In this document: piece by piece, positions 13,133-15,135 of the stretch | Position numbering within the stretch: the stretch's first letter is position 1 | How the letters are laid out: every line of letters begins with the position of its first letter | Source: Verrucomicrobia bacterium UBA6015 | GTDB lineage: Bacteria; Verrucomicrobiota; Kiritimatiellia; UBA8416 | NCBI GenBank assembly: GCA_002428045.1 | Contig: DIZZ01000115.1 | Location: 3,184 to 18,318, forward strand | Length of the DNA stretch: 15,135 bases | Reading direction: 5' to 3' | Program-made: the position numbers and the translations under genes | Notes under the pieces: model-generated | Told to the model about the DNA's origin: nothing | Seen by the model: only the letters and a program-made list of their open reading frames with translations | The model's database searches: none

Positions 13133-13564
13133 ATGGAAATAGCCAATCCGATTTATGATGCGGTATTCAAGTTTTTGATGGAGGACAAGAAGGCGGCATC
13201 GCTGATGATCGGGGCGATCACCGGATTCGATATCGAGTTTCCAGAGGAGTGCCAGGTACTGCTCCGTCGCCTGTCCCGTGCGGTGGCCGAACAGGAGATT
13301 CGCAAGCGGATGGACGTCGAGGATGAGATCGTCACTGAATTCGAGATGCGTGACCGCCGCGAGGATGAGCTCAAAGAGATCGTCGAGGCGGAACGTCGCC
13401 AGAAGGCGGAGGCGGTTGCCAGGGAGACTGAGGCGGTGGCTAGGGAGGCCGAGGCGGTTGCCAGGGAGACTGAGGAGCGTCGCCAAAAGGAAGAAGAGCG
13501 TCGCCAGAAGGAAGAGGCCCTGGCAGAACTGGAGAAGCTGAGGCGTCAGCTCGGGCAACGGTAG
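13133..13564 (+). CDS. Internally deleted PD-(D/E)XK nuclease-family transposase-like protein with coiled-coil tail
   Basis: A 143-residue open frame that joins the two ends of a much longer family. Residues 1-35 (MEIANPIYDAVFKFLMEDKK and ASLMIGAITGFDIEF) match the N-terminus of Rpn/PD-(D/E)XK-family transposase-like proteins, which normally run about 300-400 residues. The sequence then jumps to the region after the nuclease core: LLRRLSRAVAEQEIRKRMDVEDEI and a long charged coiled coil built from heptads. The nuclease core with its PD and (D/E)XK residues is missing, so catalytic activity is not expected. The junction is in frame and there is no internal stop, which argues for a neat deletion rather than random decay. 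The ATG at 13133 has GAGGAT upstream. A non-catalytic coiled-coil product, or a relic, are both possible. Confidence 0.7.
   Translation: MEIANPIYDAVFKFLMEDKKAASLMIGAITGFDIEFPEECQVLLRRLSRAVAEQEIRKRMDVEDEIVTEFEMRDRREDELKEIVEAERRQKAEAVARETEAVAREAEAVARETEERRQKEEERRQKEEALAELEKLRRQLGQR
13409..13513 (+). repeat. Five 21 bp tandem units encoding coiled-coil heptads
   Basis: Three units of 21 bp (13409-13429, 13430-13450, 13451-13471) encode EAVARET, EAVAREA and EAVARET; the first and third are identical in DNA. Two further 21 bp units (13472-13492, 13493-13513) encode EERRQKE twice. The seven-codon period equals the coiled-coil heptad, so copy-number change lengthens the tail in frame. Confidence 0.85.
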
Positions 13565-13646
13565 GTCGGTGGTTTCGGGACACTCACTTTCTTAATCCCG
13601 CACTTCGTCGCCACCCTCTGATTCAATAAAAAAGAAGGTAGGCAGA
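13565..13646. other. Intergenic stretch, possible relic of a mobile-element end
   Basis: Contains TTTCGGGACACTCACTTTC at about 13574-13592. On the minus strand this reads GAAAGTGAGTGTCCCGAAA, the type of GTGxGTGTCCCGAA sequence I recall near ends of IS200/Y1-transposase (RAYT) elements. No transposase gene is present. The ribosome binding site of the next gene (AAGGTAGG) lies at its right end. No convincing promoter was found. Confidence 0.3.
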
Positions 13647-14687
13647 ATGAAGAGCAGAACCGGAATGGCACTCGCGGCGGTGATTGCACTGGTTGGGACG
13701 GCCTGGGCTGGTGCCGATAGCACCAATCAGGCACCAGCGCAATTCCGGCTTGAATTCGATTTGGTGGACGGCTCGCGCATTATCGGGGTTCCGGACATCG
13801 CGTCGATGCCCGTGCAGACGGCTTACGCCAAGATGGATATCCCGTTGGGCAATATTAGCGCCATAGCGATCGGGGAGGATCACGAGACGGCCTCTTTTGA
13901 GTTGCGCAATGGCGACCAGTTGAAGGGCGTCCTCGCGCTCGAACCGATCATGCTTGCAACGGTATTCGGCAGGGTGCCGATCGGCATTGAACACATCAGG
14001 AAGCTTCGCGTTGTGATGGCAGGCTCGGCAGGTTCTGAGGTCTGGACCTCGCCGACGACAGGGATGGAATTCGTATGGATCGCGCAGATGAACATGTGGG
14101 TTGGCAAGGTCGAGGTGACAAACGGCGAGTATCGCAAGAAAGAAGCCGGTCACGATTCCAAGAGCCATGATAGCCACAGCCTAAACGGCGACCGCCAGCC
14201 CGTGGTGTTTGTCAACTTCGATGATGCCAAGGCGTATGCCGCCTGGCTGAGCGAGCGCGACAAGGCTCAGCTTGACGGCAAGCGCTACCGGTTGCCGAGT
14301 GAACAGGAATTCATGACCTATGTCCAGTGCGGCGACGGTCGCGAGTACCCTTGGGGCAATAACTGGCCACCCCGCAGCGGACAGGCTGGGAATTATCATG
14401 GTCAGGAGGGTGTAGGAGGGGTGGAGAAACTATCGGGTTACAATGACGAATTTCCTGTAACCGCGCAAGTTGACCACCTTTGGCGTAATCCCTGGGGATT
14501 GTGTGGTGTGGGGGGCAACGTTTGGGAGGCGTGTGCGAGTGATTCGTCTGGCGGGTCGTTTGGCGCGTGGCGCGGCGCGTCCTGGGGCCCCGAATCTCAG
14601 AACGCCCTTCGGTGCGCGTACCGCAACGTCGGCTGTGGCTCGAGTCGTAACCACAGCTGCGGGTTCCGGTTGGTGTTGTCTCCATGA
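13647..14687 (+). CDS. Secreted SUMF1/FGE-fold protein, candidate diversified (DGR-type) target
   Basis: A 346-residue exported protein. A signal peptide (MKSRTGMALAAVIALVGTAWA, cleavage near residue 21) leads to a beta-rich region of two related repeats: DGSRIIGV...TAYAKMDIPLGNISAIAI (41-75) and NGDQLKGV...TVFGRVPIGIEHIRKL (89-120). A formylglycine-generating-enzyme/C-type-lectin fold follows from about 140: VGKVEVTNGEY, YRLPSEQEF, YPWGNNW, WGLCGVGGNVWE, GASW, and a terminal CGFRLVLSP. The two catalytic cysteines of true FGE are absent, so it is probably a binding or structural member rather than a sulfatase-maturing enzyme. Its last 40 residues are rich in NNC-type codons (AAC, GGC, TGC, CAC, AGC) between fixed R, GASW and GFR positions, as in variable regions of diversity-generating retroelements. 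AAGGTAGG precedes the ATG; the stop overlaps the next start. Confidence 0.82.
   Translation: MKSRTGMALAAVIALVGTAWAGADSTNQAPAQFRLEFDLVDGSRIIGVPDIASMPVQTAYAKMDIPLGNISAIAIGEDHETASFELRNGDQLKGVLALEPIMLATVFGRVPIGIEHIRKLRVVMAGSAGSEVWTSPTTGMEFVWIAQMNMWVGKVEVTNGEYRKKEAGHDSKSHDSHSLNGDRQPVVFVNFDDAKAYAAWLSERDKAQLDGKRYRLPSEQEFMTYVQCGDGREYPWGNNWPPRSGQAGNYHGQEGVGGVEKLSGYNDEFPVTAQVDHLWRNPWGLCGVGGNVWEACASDSSGGSFGAWRGASWGPESQNALRCAYRNVGCGSSRNHSCGFRLVLSP
14556..14684 (+). other. Candidate hypervariable C-terminal region of the FGE-fold protein
   Basis: Codons 304-346 of the FGE-fold gene. Framework residues (WRGASW, CAYR, CGFRLV) alternate with positions whose codons could arise from AAC by adenine substitution, for example GTC, GGC, TGT, AAC, CAC, AGC and TGC. 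This is how DGR variable repeats look when compared with an adenine-rich template. No template copy or reverse transcriptase is visible in this window, so the call is a hypothesis. Confidence 0.35.
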
Positions 14688-15135
14688 AAGCGCGACAGAT
14701 CATTTGCCGCCTTGGTCTCCTGCTCTTGGTCATCGCCCCTGATGCGGTGATGTCCGAGCAGCGGCAGTTCGTCCCGTTACCCATCGAGGAACCGGTGTTG
14801 GCTGGCAATGCCCCGGACGCTGATGCTATCGCCACGCTTGTTGTCGGGCTGGGACACGCGGAATACCGCGAACGTCTGCGAAACAAGGAGGCGCTGACGA
14901 CGCTTTTAATCCGCTATGGCAAAAATGCCTATGACATCCTGAATCGGGATCAATACCGCAAGCATGAGGATCCGGAAATCGCACTCAGTGTCATGGACGT
15001 CCTTTCATCCACTAGACCGAACGTCGTTCCATTGATGGGAATGAACGAAATTGAAGCCTTAGTGGCTAAAGGACTCACAGAAAAAACATTATATGAACTG
15101 AATGCGGGGGGAGTGTCCGTTGCCGATCTGATGAT
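14684..15135 (+). CDS. Secreted protein with possible HEAT-like repeats (partial, runs off window)
   Basis: Frame open from ATG 14684 to the window end, 150 residues seen. A signal peptide-like start (MKARQIICRLGLLLLVIAPDAVMS) is followed by a hydrophilic region. Phrases such as ATLVVGLGHAEYRERLRNKEALTTLLIRYG and YRKHEDPEIALSVMDVLSS resemble degenerate HEAT-type helical repeats, but I do not recognise a named family. The ATG overlaps the stop of the FGE-fold gene (ATGA) without a strong ribosome binding site, so the two are translated as a pair and probably act together outside the cytoplasm. Confidence 0.65.
   Translation, partial: MKARQIICRLGLLLLVIAPDAVMSEQRQFVPLPIEEPVLAGNAPDADAIATLVVGLGHAEYRERLRNKEALTTLLIRYGKNAYDILNRDQYRKHEDPEIALSVMDVLSSTRPNVVPLMGMNEIEALVAKGLTEKTLYELNAGGVSVADLM

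Noticed and set aside
14311..14886. 191-residue minus-strand frame over the end of the FGE-fold gene
   Set aside because: Ser/Thr/Arg-rich with no domain; the plus strand carries the conserved FGE-fold motifs and a coupled downstream gene.
1..15135. CRISPR array, tRNA, rRNA or riboswitch
   Set aside because: No regular repeat-spacer pattern, no cloverleaf with a plausible acceptor and T arm, and no leader longer than about 200 bp with recognisable riboswitch elements was seen; a Rfam/tRNAscan search would be the decisive check.
12531..15135. Reverse transcriptase or template repeat for a DGR
   Set aside because: No YxDD-type reverse transcriptase frame and no second copy of the FGE variable region were seen in the window, so no DGR is claimed as present.

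Overview
The window is about 60% GC and densely packed. It carries bacterial housekeeping genes at the left and an increasingly accessory, partly decayed region at the right. Gene content (paired radical SAM/DUF4130 proteins, DUF6132-thioredoxin-peroxiredoxin fusion, SUMF1/FGE-fold secreted protein with a two-repeat N-terminal domain, PD-(D/E)XK transposase-family remnant with a coiled-coil tail) suggests an uncultured Gram-negative, perhaps of the PVC group (Kiritimatiellota/Lentisphaerota-like). This assignment is inference; no rRNA or marker phylogeny was available.

Region by region: (1) 1-1453, minus strand: cmk then thrC (cut by the window edge), with a good promoter upstream of cmk. (2) 1664-3686, plus: the radical SAM protein and DUF4130 partner of the predicted DNA modification/repair pair, overlapping by 29 bp. 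(3) 3750-5365: a membrane-anchored thioredoxin fused in frame to a Bcp/PrxQ peroxiredoxin that retains its own internal ribosome binding site and ATG, followed by a small secreted Cys/Lys-rich protein with its own promoter and an intrinsic terminator. (4) 5369-7881: a DedA/VTT membrane protein, serS, and a GmhB/HisB-N-like HAD phosphatase overlapping serS by 4 bp. (5) 7984-12530: a probable operon behind a strong promoter whose spacer holds three ACTTTG/CAAAGT half-sites. It encodes a polytopic membrane protein, a winged-helix regulator, a large polytopic membrane protein with an apparent frameshift near its end, a 40-residue single-helix protein, a SAM methyltransferase and a PAP2 phosphatase. 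(6) 12531-13646: a decay zone with a frameshifted C-terminal fragment of a DNA methyltransferase and an internally deleted PD-(D/E)XK-family gene. (7) 13647-end: a secreted FGE-fold protein whose C-terminus resembles the variable region of diversity-generating retroelement targets, translationally coupled to a secreted protein that runs off the window.

How the genes may work together: region 3 looks like a thiol redox/peroxide module at the membrane and periplasm. Region 5 looks like an autoregulated membrane or lipid-related cassette of unknown purpose. Region 6 is a scar of lost defence or mobile genes. Region 7 may be the target half of a diversification system whose reverse transcriptase and template, if they exist, lie outside the window. 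The most novel candidates are the region 5 cassette, the dual-product thioredoxin-peroxiredoxin gene and the FGE-fold protein.
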